From assembly GCF_042651965.1 (NCBI RefSeq), contig NZ_JBHSDY010000007.1, forward strand, positions 288,847-352,846: DNA of 64,000 nt. Reading direction: 5' to 3'. Source of the stretch: Castellaniella hirudinis. Its GTDB lineage: Bacteria; Pseudomonadota; Gammaproteobacteria; Burkholderiales; Burkholderiaceae_B. Below, one piece after another: positions 37,701-46,009 of this stretch. Within the stretch, counting starts at the first letter, position 1. Each line of letters starts with the position of its first letter. Below the pieces are notes generated by a model that made no database searches, was not told the DNA's origin, and saw only the letters and a list, made by a program, of their open reading frames with translations. Made by a program: the position numbers and the translations under genes.

Positions 37701-40031
37701 CACGATTGGTACCAATGCGGGCAGTGCGCCACCGTGTCGCCGGTCGAATGGTGGGGACATTGTCCAAACTGCCTAGCTGACGGAGTGACTGCCGTTCGCC
37801 CTGGAGCGACACAGTACCTACGTGCCCGCAAGGCGTTCTTCCGAGATCCAGTCAACGACATACTGGAGGGAAAGACAAGCCCATTCAACCTATCGGTGGA
37901 AGAGCATACGGCCCAACTCACCTATCGAGACGTGGACGACTCTACAACAACGACCGAGGAATTCGAGCGCCGCTTCCGGGACATTCTGGTCGAACGAAAC
38001 GACACATCGATTGATGTCCTCAGCAGCACGACAACAATGGAAGTCGGTATTGACATCGGCTCCCTAGTCGCCGTGGGGCTACGCAACGTACCACCGCTAC
38101 GGCAAAACTACCAGCAGCGAGCCGGACGGGCCGGGCGACGAGGATCGGCCGTATCTACGGTCGTCACCTATGCTCAGAACAGTCCTCATGATAATCACTA
38201 TTTCGAAAACCCAGAGCCAATAATTTCTGGTGAACCGACTCTACCCGGGGTTGATACGACGAATCCAAAGATCGTTGAACGACATATCCGTGCACAACTC
38301 ATACAGGCGTACTTTCACTCTCAGCAGTTCAACGCAACGAGCGATGACATGTTCTCGGTACTGGGTGAGACGATGGACTTCTATGGTGGTACCGGCCCAT
38401 TTAGTTTACCTGGATTTATCGAGTGGCTTTCCGGCTCTCAGGCCGCACAAGCCTGCTACACCACCATGGGTAGCTGGTTGCCCACGTCGTTCAGCAAATC
38501 ACCTGCCGAGGTAGCTAATGAGTTCGTTGCTGAGCTGGAACGCAAACGGCCAAAGAGCGTATCTGAGTTGGATCCTGCTGAAGAAAAGCTTATCGAGTTT
38601 CTCTTCGCCAAGGGATTCCTGCCTTCCTACGCCTTTCCACGCGACCTGTGTGTACTACAGATTGAACAGCTAGAGAGACGCGGAAATTTCACGCGGCCAA
38701 AGATACTGCAGCGTCCTCAGCAGGGGTTAAACGTCGCACTATCTGAGTACGCACCGGGCCGACTCGTCGTAGTCGATAAAAAGACCTATCGTGTTGGAAC
38801 GGTTGCTGCCAACGGTTCGACCGCCATTGTTAATCGAGCTGAGCGTCTTTTCGACGATCGCCGTTACTACATACATTGTCCAGAATGCGAATACACATCC
38901 GGATTCAGACGCGAAGCACCGGAAAATGAGCAGTGTCCACTTTGTCGTACAACCGTTCTGGAAGCTGCATCGGTTATCGAGCCGCAGGTTGTCTTTCCCG
39001 AGGGATGCGGGGAAGTCGATGAGTTCGACGATGAGCAGACCTTTACGAACGCAACAAGTGCACAACTGTCCGTACCTGCTGGAAGTCTCGCGTTCGACTT
39101 CCGGAGCCTGGGCGTTCACTGCGACATCGGATTCGCAAGAGATCAGCAGCTTGTGATGGTCAACAAGGGAGAGGCTGACTCTGGACAATATTCGGGCTTT
39201 CTAATCTGTAATCGCTGCGGGAAGGCAGCATCTAATCCACAACACGTTGGCCCCCACGACCGAGATTACTATCTATCCACGCGCGGGACGGGACGCTGCA
39301 ATGGTGAGTTCGAACAGGTATATCTGGGCTATAGCTTCTCATCCGACGTTCTCATTGTGCGACTTCCGTTGTCGATGCCTCTACGCTTCGACCCTTTGAA
39401 GACAACCGAACGAGAGCCTATTTCAAACGCGCTGCAATCGCTCGCAGAAGCATTCGTCTTGGGTTTAAGCCGAGAACTGGACATTGACATCCGTGAAATC
39501 AACGCAGGCTTCCGCTTCGTGCGCGTCGGTGAAGAACACTTCGCTGACATCTTCGTATATGACACGCTTTCTGGCGGTGCCGGCTATGCGACGCAAGCAG
39601 GAGAATACTTTGAGGCAGTCCTCGCACAGGCTGAGGTTCTACTGAGTCGATGCTCGTGCTCGACCTCGTGCGACAAATGCCTGCGTCATTATGGAAATCG
39701 CTTCCATCACTCCATACTGGACCGTCACTTAGCGCTTGACCTGCTCCGCTATGCACGCGACGGTTACATACCAGCAGCGCCATCCTTCGATGAGCAGAGA
39801 TCCACGCTGCAGCCGCTGAAAGACATGATGCTGCTCGCAGGCTGGTCAGAGGAACCGTCCGCCACAGCCCCCTACGTAGTCACGCATCAGGGAAGGCACG
39901 TGCAGTTCTTCTCCTTTCCATCGTTGGTCGATCCGACACACTATGGATTCACATCGGAGACAAATCGCCGTGCATTCTCCCCGTTTGAAATTGCGCGCGA
40001 TTTGCCTGGTGCTTATAGAGAAATCGAATGA
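34770..40031 (+). CDS. druE: DruE-like giant DEAD/DEAH helicase with DUF1998 C-terminus
   Basis: A 1753-residue superfamily 2 helicase. A Q-like region (YKHQADALESFLG) precedes Walker A VATGTGSGKTE near residue 115; DEAH lies in VVLDEAHMYRG near 315 and motif III-like TSAS near 350. The C-terminal helicase half carries STTTMEVGIDIGSLVAVGLR near 1087 and QQRAGRAGRRG near 1112. The two halves are ~700 residues apart, with CxxC pairs between them (CPVCTRRW, CGQCATVSP...CPNC). After the motor come another Cys cluster (CPECEYTSG...CPLC) and a terminal DUF1998/MZB-type zinc motif CSCSTSCDKCLRHYGN. This architecture and size match DruE, the hallmark of Druantia systems. A DrmA/DrmB or MrfA-like repair helicase is the alternative, but the DUF4338 neighbour favours DruE. 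The 3' end overlaps druA by 4 nt. Confidence 0.82.
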   Translation: MSDSKTYSARTVFDGMKGTLHRYLEAQYHIWDESLIEGRKRLLESEGITFQEPRIEGTPFYVAGNTYAQMKIPSAAKAVLELAAEQAGTGIPKRPYKHQADALESFLGRGEEVIVATGTGSGKTECFLMPILGSLAIESSERPDSWLNPGCRALLLYPMNALVNDQLSRLRRLMGQQNVAEHIRGRRPGRATFGMYTSRTPYPGVASKARDQSRLQPLVQHAYLDLPEEARERLDREGKWPAKDLEAFVDSSFVTGPNDSELLSRSEMQARCPDLLVTNYSMLEYMLLRPIERSIFDQTAAWLAADQSNYFTVVLDEAHMYRGSGGAEVAYLLRRLHARLGVSRDRVRYILTSASLGKTAEATTRMQAFAADLSGLTKGQREFTLIRGEQLKKSGERPATKSEAAALARFDISALHESALDPDKATTEFSTLLKALGQKSDRSAGCDQAALQQAVYQWLQSFGPAALVANLVTEHPQKLRAIATLAFPGSGDAEAAMEATLALMSFAKEQHSGRVYAPVRSHLFFRGITGIYACTNASCSAKDPSVPSGRLGKLYSEPMLRCKCGARVYEVLTHRDCGTAFIRGYVEDQFGTFLWHQPSNGLWGSGGLMEAHFLVELDRRATEAHGRMEGSHVWLHTTTGRLVVQAPPAAEELDQYLALIRPDSPVAISGQQTLSFKQECPVCTRRWQAGSTKIMDLATKGEAPFAQLIRTQVELQPITQQKTDRSPNGGRKSLLFSDGRQKAARLARDIPREIENDVFRQLLLLASRELHELQREATLGDHMYVALLHVLAKNALLLFDGADRERLQRDVLDHRRHYLGELRDALEESPPAKPPRFSSLLLRHLGSPFYSLSALTLAHIEPIRRVRRQILAELPGINETHLHAVWVAWIQSFASNFAVDADLPPGVRLQAAGYPIGGGLDRNGGFSARQQAFLRARLPELEQVFETLTSALCQKHPGRSGSFIVPGRLALKLASDQHDWYQCGQCATVSPVEWWGHCPNCLADGVTAVRPGATQYLRARKAFFRDPVNDILEGKTSPFNLSVEEHTAQLTYRDVDDSTTTTEEFERRFRDILVERNDTSIDVLSSTTTMEVGIDIGSLVAVGLRNVPPLRQNYQQRAGRAGRRGSAVSTVVTYAQNSPHDNHYFENPEPIISGEPTLPGVDTTNPKIVERHIRAQLIQAYFHSQQFNATSDDMFSVLGETMDFYGGTGPFSLPGFIEWLSGSQAAQACYTTMGSWLPTSFSKSPAEVANEFVAELERKRPKSVSELDPAEEKLIEFLFAKGFLPSYAFPRDLCVLQIEQLERRGNFTRPKILQRPQQGLNVALSEYAPGRLVVVDKKTYRVGTVAANGSTAIVNRAERLFDDRRYYIHCPECEYTSGFRREAPENEQCPLCRTTVLEAASVIEPQVVFPEGCGEVDEFDDEQTFTNATSAQLSVPAGSLAFDFRSLGVHCDIGFARDQQLVMVNKGEADSGQYSGFLICNRCGKAASNPQHVGPHDRDYYLSTRGTGRCNGEFEQVYLGYSFSSDVLIVRLPLSMPLRFDPLKTTEREPISNALQSLAEAFVLGLSRELDIDIREINAGFRFVRVGEEHFADIFVYDTLSGGAGYATQAGEYFEAVLAQAEVLLSRCSCSTSCDKCLRHYGNRFHHSILDRHLALDLLRYARDGYIPAAPSFDEQRSTLQPLKDMMLLAGWSEEPSATAPYVVTHQGRHVQFFSFPSLVDPTHYGFTSETNRRAFSPFEIARDLPGAYREIE

Positions 40032-41230
40032 AGACAGGCCTAGTCATAGCGCTACCGGGTGACGAAGCGCGCCTCAAGCGGAAAGTACGTACCCATTTTA
40101 AGCGACTCGGGTTCGTGAAGGCTCCTGACGGTACATTAATACCGCCTAACCTCGACAAGCAAAGTTACCGCGACATGCATGCGCATCAGCGAGACTCACG
40201 CCTCGCAGACAACCGTGCCTGGATTGCAGCGCGATCTAATCGCTTGATCCAGCACTTCGCATCTGGGGCCGAACTTGACGTCGAACGCATTTGTCCTCGC
40301 ATAGAGCTCGTTCGCTCCGGCACTTGGCAAGGTGATCTTTTTAGATTTGCAAGCTACTACTGGAGAATACCAATCTCAGAAGGTTACGGCCGCCGCTTGC
40401 GATTCCTTGTGTGGGATGACTACCACGGCAAGCTCATGGGTCTGTTCGCTTTAGGAGACGCCGTATTCAACCTCCGAGCCCGAGATGATTTCATCGGATG
40501 GGACCATCATCGTCGAATGGACGCAATGGTTAACCTCATGGATGCCTACGCTCTTGGAGCTGTACCGCCATATAACATGTTGCTCGGAGGCAAGTTGATC
40601 GCGTCACTCATCCGTAGCCAGGATGTTGTTGACATCTTCCAGGCAAAGTATCACGACTCTGTTGGTGTGATCTCAGGCAAGTCAAAGCATGCCAAGCTCG
40701 TCGCGGTCACGACTACATCAGCGCTCGGGCGCTCGTCCTTGTACAACCGACTGAAGCTTAACGGTCAGCCGATCTTCCACCCAATCGGCTCGACATCGGG
40801 CTGGGGGCATTTCCACGTTTCTGACGAGTTGTTCAATGAATTACGGGAATATCTCCGGTCAGTCGGTCATCACTACGCCGACTCACATGGCTACGGTCAG
40901 GGGCCTAACTATCGGCTTCGACTGATACGTAAGGCGTTTGGTCTGCTGGGCCTGGACCCAGACATGGCAAAACATGGGCTCGTACGAGAGGTGTTCTTTT
41001 GCTCACTCGCAACCAACTCCCTCCAGTTTCTCCGGGGGGATCACAAGCACGTCAAGTACGATAACTTACCTACAGCGGCGCAGATGGGGGAAGCGGCCAA
41101 AGTGCGTTGGGTCATTCCACGAGCAAAACGAATGCCTGAGTTCCAGACTTGGCGTAGTGAGGAGTTTCTTCGAGAGCTTGACGGTACCAATGTACATATA
41201 AAACGCAAACACGGTGAACGGGTCGCATAA
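40028..41230 (+). CDS. druA: Druantia protein DruA (DUF4338)
   Basis: A 400-residue protein with the DUF4338 pattern. The marker blocks are YYWRIPISEGYGRRLRFLVW near residue 110, GLFALGDAVFNLRARDDFIGW near 138, MDAYALGAVPPYNMLLGGKL near 171, TTTSALGRSSLYNRLKLNG near 230, and GWGHFHVSDELF near 256. DUF4338 is the defining gene of Druantia type I; its biochemical role is not established. It overlaps the upstream helicase gene by ATGA and shares one base with the next start (TAATG), which points to coupled translation. The DNA is AT-richer than the flanking core genes. Confidence 0.85.
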   Translation: MKTGLVIALPGDEARLKRKVRTHFKRLGFVKAPDGTLIPPNLDKQSYRDMHAHQRDSRLADNRAWIAARSNRLIQHFASGAELDVERICPRIELVRSGTWQGDLFRFASYYWRIPISEGYGRRLRFLVWDDYHGKLMGLFALGDAVFNLRARDDFIGWDHHRRMDAMVNLMDAYALGAVPPYNMLLGGKLIASLIRSQDVVDIFQAKYHDSVGVISGKSKHAKLVAVTTTSALGRSSLYNRLKLNGQPIFHPIGSTSGWGHFHVSDELFNELREYLRSVGHHYADSHGYGQGPNYRLRLIRKAFGLLGLDPDMAKHGLVREVFFCSLATNSLQFLRGDHKHVKYDNLPTAAQMGEAAKVRWVIPRAKRMPEFQTWRSEEFLRELDGTNVHIKRKHGERVA

Positions 41231-42813
41231 TGGACTGGGCACGCGATTACCTGGGCAATGATGTGCCGGCCTGGCAGGGCGGCATATCCGGATTCGGTTT
41301 GACGTGCCCATGCTGTGGCGAACGAGTGCTTCGGCGCGCAGGGGGAGAGCGACGGCCGCACTTTGCGCACTACAGCCGCCGTGCCAAGCCTGATTGCGAA
41401 AACTACTTCCCTTCTCAAGACAATGCCACCATGTCAGCACTGGGCACAGGCGTCAGGGGAGTGCCAGGTGGACGGCAAAGAGAATCGCTAAGCTGCGGAC
41501 TTTTTTTGGCCGCAGCAGTGGGGCAGTCATCGCTAACGCTGTGGCTACGAATTCCGCCGTGCGATCTTGAAGCATCTGCCACAGGTCGTCTAGAAATCCA
41601 GACGGGATTTGGGCTCCGTACCTACCAACTTGCCGAACTCTCCGCCACTCGCCTCGTGTCTATGGCGCCGCAATTCCCGTTGGCAACTATCGCTGGGTTT
41701 GGAGGCCTTCTACCCTTGGCTGCTGAGCTAGCCGAACAAGTCAGCGCATTTTCCGCCGATAGGAACCTTTTCTACGCAGATGAGAAGGGTGGACGCTTCA
41801 TCTTTAGCAACGAACCGTTGGAATGGGGAACACGGTATCGGCTTCTCTCGGCACAAGAGATTGCCCCACCACAGGATCTCGACTCAGTACTACGTTGGAA
41901 ACCAGAAGGAAGGTTTGGTGGCTGGTACAGCTACGAACTTGAGCTGCCCACCGCCTTTGCTGGATCGAAACCAAACCTTCCTCAAAAAATTTCCGATTTT
42001 TTGGAGCATCGCATTCGTAGCCCCCGACCGCGGCTCTATGTAGTTGACCCACTTCCACACCACATTGATTCCGATGGTACGTATGTATACCCCGAGCCAC
42101 CTGAGTCATTGCTTCTTCGCAGAAGCGGTAGCGGTGAGATCTCAGTGACGACATCAGTTGACACCATAGGATCAGACATCCACGTATATGACGATGAATG
42201 GGTCCGAGTGAGTGGGCCGTGGGCGAGCGGATACGAGTACGTCCTCGCGGTTGCCAGCGACGAGCAAGTAATCTTCCGCATACAAACCTGCGAACTATTT
42301 TCCCCCGATGGAATCACTGTTAATAGCACCGATCTATCGTGGGACCTATGCACCGATGCACCGCTTGATGCACAAGCCCTTGTGGCAACCACTATCGACA
42401 TAGACTGTAGAAGTGTACGGATTGCAGCGCATCTAGCGCGCCGAAACAATGGCTGGTTTCTTAAGGAAACACGGCTTTCGTTACCTAGTGGATTAGCAAA
42501 AGAACTGCACGCTAGCAGCTTCGGGGAGCTTCGCAGCGATACCCCTACTTCGCTGCACTCATCTGAAGACAGCCGCGACGCTAGGCCTGGAGCACAGCAA
42601 TCGCAAGCAATAGGCGTAAATCGCTGGATCGATTGGTTAGTGATCCGCGACTATGGTGTAGAAGGAGCCGGTAACGTCAAGCGCTACCTCTCTAACCCCA
42701 ACACCGAAAACTTGTATCGGCTCGGCCCCATTATGACAAGCCGCCTGCTGCCATACATCCAGGCCGTGCAGCATCAACAACGTAATCGGACGGAGGGAGG
42801 CAAAAACTTATGA
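41230..42813 (+). CDS. Druantia-associated protein with CoiA-like zinc finger (DruB candidate)
   Basis: A 527-residue protein. Residues ~20-60 hold a zinc-finger-like module, CPCCGERVLRRAGGERRPHF followed by AHYSRRAKPDCENYF. It resembles the N-terminus of CoiA-type competence nucleases (CPxC...HFAH...C). No nuclease motif is seen after it. The middle (~80-400) is beta-rich and Trp-containing, and a low-complexity Ser/Asp linker (~430-460) leads to a helical C-terminus (INRWIDWLVIRDYGVEGAGNVKRYL-like, ~465-510). Position after druA fits DruB. Start and stop overlap its neighbours by 1 and 4 nt. Function in the system is not known. Confidence 0.65.
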   Translation: MDWARDYLGNDVPAWQGGISGFGLTCPCCGERVLRRAGGERRPHFAHYSRRAKPDCENYFPSQDNATMSALGTGVRGVPGGRQRESLSCGLFLAAAVGQSSLTLWLRIPPCDLEASATGRLEIQTGFGLRTYQLAELSATRLVSMAPQFPLATIAGFGGLLPLAAELAEQVSAFSADRNLFYADEKGGRFIFSNEPLEWGTRYRLLSAQEIAPPQDLDSVLRWKPEGRFGGWYSYELELPTAFAGSKPNLPQKISDFLEHRIRSPRPRLYVVDPLPHHIDSDGTYVYPEPPESLLLRRSGSGEISVTTSVDTIGSDIHVYDDEWVRVSGPWASGYEYVLAVASDEQVIFRIQTCELFSPDGITVNSTDLSWDLCTDAPLDAQALVATTIDIDCRSVRIAAHLARRNNGWFLKETRLSLPSGLAKELHASSFGELRSDTPTSLHSSEDSRDARPGAQQSQAIGVNRWIDWLVIRDYGVEGAGNVKRYLSNPNTENLYRLGPIMTSRLLPYIQAVQHQQRNRTEGGKNL

Positions 42814-45368
42814 CTTATTCGGGGATTGAAAAGAAGCGATTCGCTCAGTTACTCGAATGGGGTACTGATGATGACGAGATTCGGCGTTTTTTTGCAGAGA
42901 CCCGGATACAACTGATCCAGAAGGGAGCCAAAGTACAAAATCCCCCGCATGGCAGGCCCGCACGTATACGAATGCTGGTGCAGGGGATGCCTCAAGCGAC
43001 CGACCAAGTGGTTCAAAAATGGTTCGGTGAACATCTGAAAATGCTCGACCCAACACCGGTCGACGATCTGCTGGAAGAACTACGACTGTACGAGGAAGCC
43101 GGTCAAAGCCCTCCAGCGGACGATGCGAAACGGCTCGCCCGTTCCTGCCTTGTACACCTTTTTTCCAGCGATCCCTCTGCCGATCTTTTATCATTTCTCC
43201 GCCCCATAAAAGCAGAAGAATCGGTCGAACTTCCTGAAACAAGGGAGGTATCACAGCCCACACCGAACGAGCAGAATTTCGACACTCTCCCGGAGGCTCT
43301 TGGCCGGACGATTATCGCGCTGGCCGAAGGACGGGATCCGGATGAATTTCTGTCGTCTTTACCCCCACCCATAGCCGCATTCGTAGCAGGCGTTCAGGCA
43401 ATTTTCAATAGTCGCGATGACGACGCTCAGGTAGCGATGGAAGCTCTTGACCATCAGCAAGCAGCACGAACCTTACTTACCGAATACTCCACCTGGAAGG
43501 CCTCCGCACGATCCAGTGGAGTAGTGAGAGGTCTGCAGATGCTGAGCTTTTCACACCCTGATGATGTCCCTGCCTTCGATTTTGATCGAGATGAGGTTCT
43601 CGCGGTCTGCACGCGAGACTCCCCAGAGACGACTGTATTCTTGCATCCTTTCGCCATTCGGACGACAGACGGGTCATGGATCGATCTGTCAAACGACGAA
43701 CATAGCAAAAAGCTCTTCTATTCTTCCGGCGACCTGATCGCCTTTCCTGGCGGGCGGGATACGCCACGACAACCTAATCGAGGAGAGATCGGCATCTGGC
43801 GGGTCGCCGAAAACGAGGGATCGAATACAGGACACCGCACAAACTTTCACATTACATCTGACAAGACCTTAGTCTATGAGGTACGTGATGTGCCGTTCGA
43901 CTCCACCAATCACGACGCCGTTCGAGAGTACATAAAACACGCAATTGGAGAGCGTAGGACAAACGTCATGCCGCTACTATTCTTGCTACGTGACCAATTA
44001 ATCGTTGGTTCTCCCCCAGGCAAGGATTTGTCCCGGAACGAAGGGTTTGACGCCGGATTACCAGCATGGCACATGCTAACAGCATTTCGGCGCGAGGGCC
44101 GATCATTTGTTCCAGGACCGCTACCACCACCACCTGAGATATATGAATGCGAAACACTTGCCTCAAGTCTACGGAAGCTATTTTCTGGTGAGTATTGGGA
44201 TACCGAAAAGCCCATAAAGGCGTTAACGAGAAAGCTGCAGGATTTGATAGCATCGGGCGAGTCCAAGCTTAGTGCCAAGCGCGCGGCACGATTGCAAGCA
44301 GAACTCAAAACTATCGATGAACATGAAGAGGCGATGTCCGCATTACTGGACGAAGTTATGCGCACCCCTCAGATCAGCGTACGGATTGACAACCTCGTAG
44401 AAGAGAAGGCGAGTCTACTAGCAGAGCAGAAGGAGCAACTCCGCAAAAGCATTCAGGAGTTGGAGCAAAAGCAGACCGAGTTTCTGGAAACCCAGCGGCA
44501 AGCAGAAAAGGAACAGAAAGCCGTTGCCCCAGCGATTGCTAAAGCGATTCGCGGGGCTTTCGATCAGGCAAAAGCTGACGCACTAGGAACGCTCGGCGAA
44601 GTAGCTGTATTCAAGACACTCATAGACGAACTGATCGAGCGGCCAGGACCAGTGGTCGGAACGTACGCACATCAGCTAGGATCGATGGACTCCCGAGGGG
44701 GAACATCCAACATTCGTTCGTCAGTTGTAGCCGGCCAACCAATTGTGAATACGTTACGAGCATTAGGGGTAACGCCGAAGGCCGCATCCGCGATTGAAGC
44801 CGTTAGCACAATGGCGCGTAAGTGTGGGCTCATGTTGATCGTCGACGGTCTTGCAGGAAGAGTTGCCGCCGAGGCATGGCTGCACGAAGGAGATACGTCT
44901 GGCATAGTGTTTGAGTGCGGCTTTGGAGAAACCGATGACCATGTAATTCGGGCCGCCCTTGGTGATGCACCGGCTGCCCTCGCAATTCTGGATGCAAATC
45001 TTTCCCCGTTCGATCTTTATGCGAGACCTCTCATCGATGCCATGCTGCGACGTTTGGCGGGAATTCAGGATCCATTATTCGAAACCAGGGTGTTGCTGTC
45101 GACAGTAGAAGGTTCAGCAGCGCTGCCGCTTCCTACCGTGGCTGAATCGTTGTCGTTACGGGTTTACCTCGACCACATCCCCGTTTTTCTTCAAGAGGGT
45201 GAAGCCGAAGCCTGGCTCGAGGAGATTGAGGATATGGAGGAACCAACGGAATGGTTTGCTAAGCTCTGGAAACCTGCAAAAAACAAGGTACTCAACTACT
45301 TAAGGTCGTTGCCAGTGGAAGAAGCGGCAACCATCTTGGCTGCGCTGGAAGTAGGAAAATCTAACTAG
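42810..45368 (+). CDS. Druantia-associated coiled-coil protein (DruC candidate)
   Basis: An 852-residue protein without recognised catalytic motifs, signal or membrane helices. The N-terminal half is mixed alpha/beta. Strong coiled-coil segments lie at about residues 483-517 and 529-573 (EKASLLAEQKEQLRKSIQEL, then EQKQTEFLETQRQAEKEQ). The C-terminal third (~590-850) is globular, with MLIVDGLAGRVAAEAWL and a strand/turn series that could be a nucleotide- or partner-binding fold. The layout, a long central coiled coil linking two domains, suggests a scaffold or DNA-translocation partner for the helicase. It is the last gene of the operon and ends 77 bp before the right inverted repeat. Confidence 0.6.
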   Translation: MTYSGIEKKRFAQLLEWGTDDDEIRRFFAETRIQLIQKGAKVQNPPHGRPARIRMLVQGMPQATDQVVQKWFGEHLKMLDPTPVDDLLEELRLYEEAGQSPPADDAKRLARSCLVHLFSSDPSADLLSFLRPIKAEESVELPETREVSQPTPNEQNFDTLPEALGRTIIALAEGRDPDEFLSSLPPPIAAFVAGVQAIFNSRDDDAQVAMEALDHQQAARTLLTEYSTWKASARSSGVVRGLQMLSFSHPDDVPAFDFDRDEVLAVCTRDSPETTVFLHPFAIRTTDGSWIDLSNDEHSKKLFYSSGDLIAFPGGRDTPRQPNRGEIGIWRVAENEGSNTGHRTNFHITSDKTLVYEVRDVPFDSTNHDAVREYIKHAIGERRTNVMPLLFLLRDQLIVGSPPGKDLSRNEGFDAGLPAWHMLTAFRREGRSFVPGPLPPPPEIYECETLASSLRKLFSGEYWDTEKPIKALTRKLQDLIASGESKLSAKRAARLQAELKTIDEHEEAMSALLDEVMRTPQISVRIDNLVEEKASLLAEQKEQLRKSIQELEQKQTEFLETQRQAEKEQKAVAPAIAKAIRGAFDQAKADALGTLGEVAVFKTLIDELIERPGPVVGTYAHQLGSMDSRGGTSNIRSSVVAGQPIVNTLRALGVTPKAASAIEAVSTMARKCGLMLIVDGLAGRVAAEAWLHEGDTSGIVFECGFGETDDHVIRAALGDAPAALAILDANLSPFDLYARPLIDAMLRRLAGIQDPLFETRVLLSTVEGSAALPLPTVAESLSLRVYLDHIPVFLQEGEAEAWLEEIEDMEEPTEWFAKLWKPAKNKVLNYLRSLPVEEAATILAALEVGKSN

Positions 45369-45445
45369 GTCGAGACCCATTTTTTAATGTTTCTCATACA
45401 ATGTATGTAACCTATTGATATCTCACTTACCCATGAGGGGTAGAA

Positions 45446-45459
45446 GCGAGATCCTACAG
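45446..45459 (-). repeat. Right 14-bp inverted repeat of accessory island
   Basis: GCGAGATCCTACAG is the exact inverse of the copy at 32909-32922. It lies 77 bp after the last Druantia-like gene. The stretch 45369-45664 otherwise contains a terminator-like hairpin and the arsR promoter, but no gene. Confidence 0.7.
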
Positions 45460-45525
45460 ATTGTTGCTGGATTTTGGAAAAGATGACCGGGTTTCACGAG
45501 AAATTTGGCCGTCTGTAGTGCTTAG

Positions 45526-45565
45526 AAAAATGACCGCCTGTGAACTGACCGGCGGTCATTTTTTT
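45526..45565 (+). terminator. Strong terminator-like hairpin before arsR
   Basis: AAAAATGACCGCC (45526-45538) is mirrored by GGCGGTCATTTTT from 45551, giving a 13-bp stem with A-run before and T-run after. It could stop transcription from the defence operon before the arsenic genes, in either direction. Confidence 0.75.
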
Positions 45566-45628
45566 GACCGGTGCAGAACCTGCTCGACGTGCTTTCACCC
45601 CTCTTTACGGCCTGATTCAGTGCTTCTT

Positions 45629-45662
45629 TTGTCTTTAATTCAATGATTGTTGTATCATTGAA
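45629..45662 (+). promoter_or_regulatory. arsR promoter with overlapping ArsR operator
   Basis: A perfect inverted repeat TTCAATGAT-N6-ATCATTGAA (45639-45662) overlaps a TATCAT -10 (45653-45658) that sits 18 bp from a TTGTCT -35 (45629-45634). The arsR ATG follows at 45665, so the predicted start of transcription falls at or next to the start codon. The repeat is a good ArsR binding site. Confidence 0.7.
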
Positions 45663-45664
45663 CA

Positions 45665-45997
45665 ATGAACGAAACCCAAACCGTCTCCACCCTCGGCGCC
45701 CTGGCCCATGCCCAGCGCCTACGTGTGTTCCGCGCGCTGGTCGTCGTCGGCCTCGAAGGGCTGACACCCAGCGTGCTGGCTGAGCAACTCGACGTGCCCC
45801 GCAATGCCTTGTCCTTCCATCTGAAGGAACTGGCCCATGCCGGACTCGTCACAATCGAACAGCAAGGCCGCAACCTGATCTACCGCGCCGATTTCGCCCA
45901 GATGAACGGACTGATCAGCTACCTGACTGAGCACTGCTGCCAAGGCGGTTCCTGCGAAATCACGGAATCCCTCGATTCCTCCCGCTCCTGCTGCTGA
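45665..45997 (+). CDS. arsR: ArsR-family arsenic-responsive repressor
   Basis: A 110-residue winged-helix regulator of the SmtB/ArsR family (LAHAQRLRVFRALVVVGLEG, VLAEQLDVPRNALSFHLKEL near residue 38, AGLVTIEQQGRNLIYRAD). The classical ELCVCDL arsenic site in the recognition helix is absent. Instead the C-terminus is Cys-rich (EHCCQGGSCEI and SRSCC), as in ArsR types that bind As(III) at C-terminal thiols. It is first in an arsR-acr3-arsC operon with a palindromic operator over its promoter. Confidence 0.9.
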   Translation: MNETQTVSTLGALAHAQRLRVFRALVVVGLEGLTPSVLAEQLDVPRNALSFHLKELAHAGLVTIEQQGRNLIYRADFAQMNGLISYLTEHCCQGGSCEITESLDSSRSCC

Positions 45998-46009
45998 CGC
46001 GAACTGCCC

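Noticed and set aside
34770..45368. DISARM, BREX or Dpd as the identity of the defence operon
   Set aside because: No DNA methyltransferase, phospholipase D-type DrmC, PglZ/PglX or 7-deazaguanine genes are present, while a DUF4338 protein is, which points to Druantia.
32909..45459. The 14-bp repeats as attachment sites of an integrative element
   Set aside because: Attachment sites from site-specific integration would be direct repeats and would come with an integrase; these are inverted and no integrase is seen.
45461..45560. Left or right end of an IS21-like insertion sequence near the arsR promoter
   Set aside because: The stretch vaguely resembles IS ends, but no transposase gene or matching inverted end was found; the hairpin is better read as a terminator.
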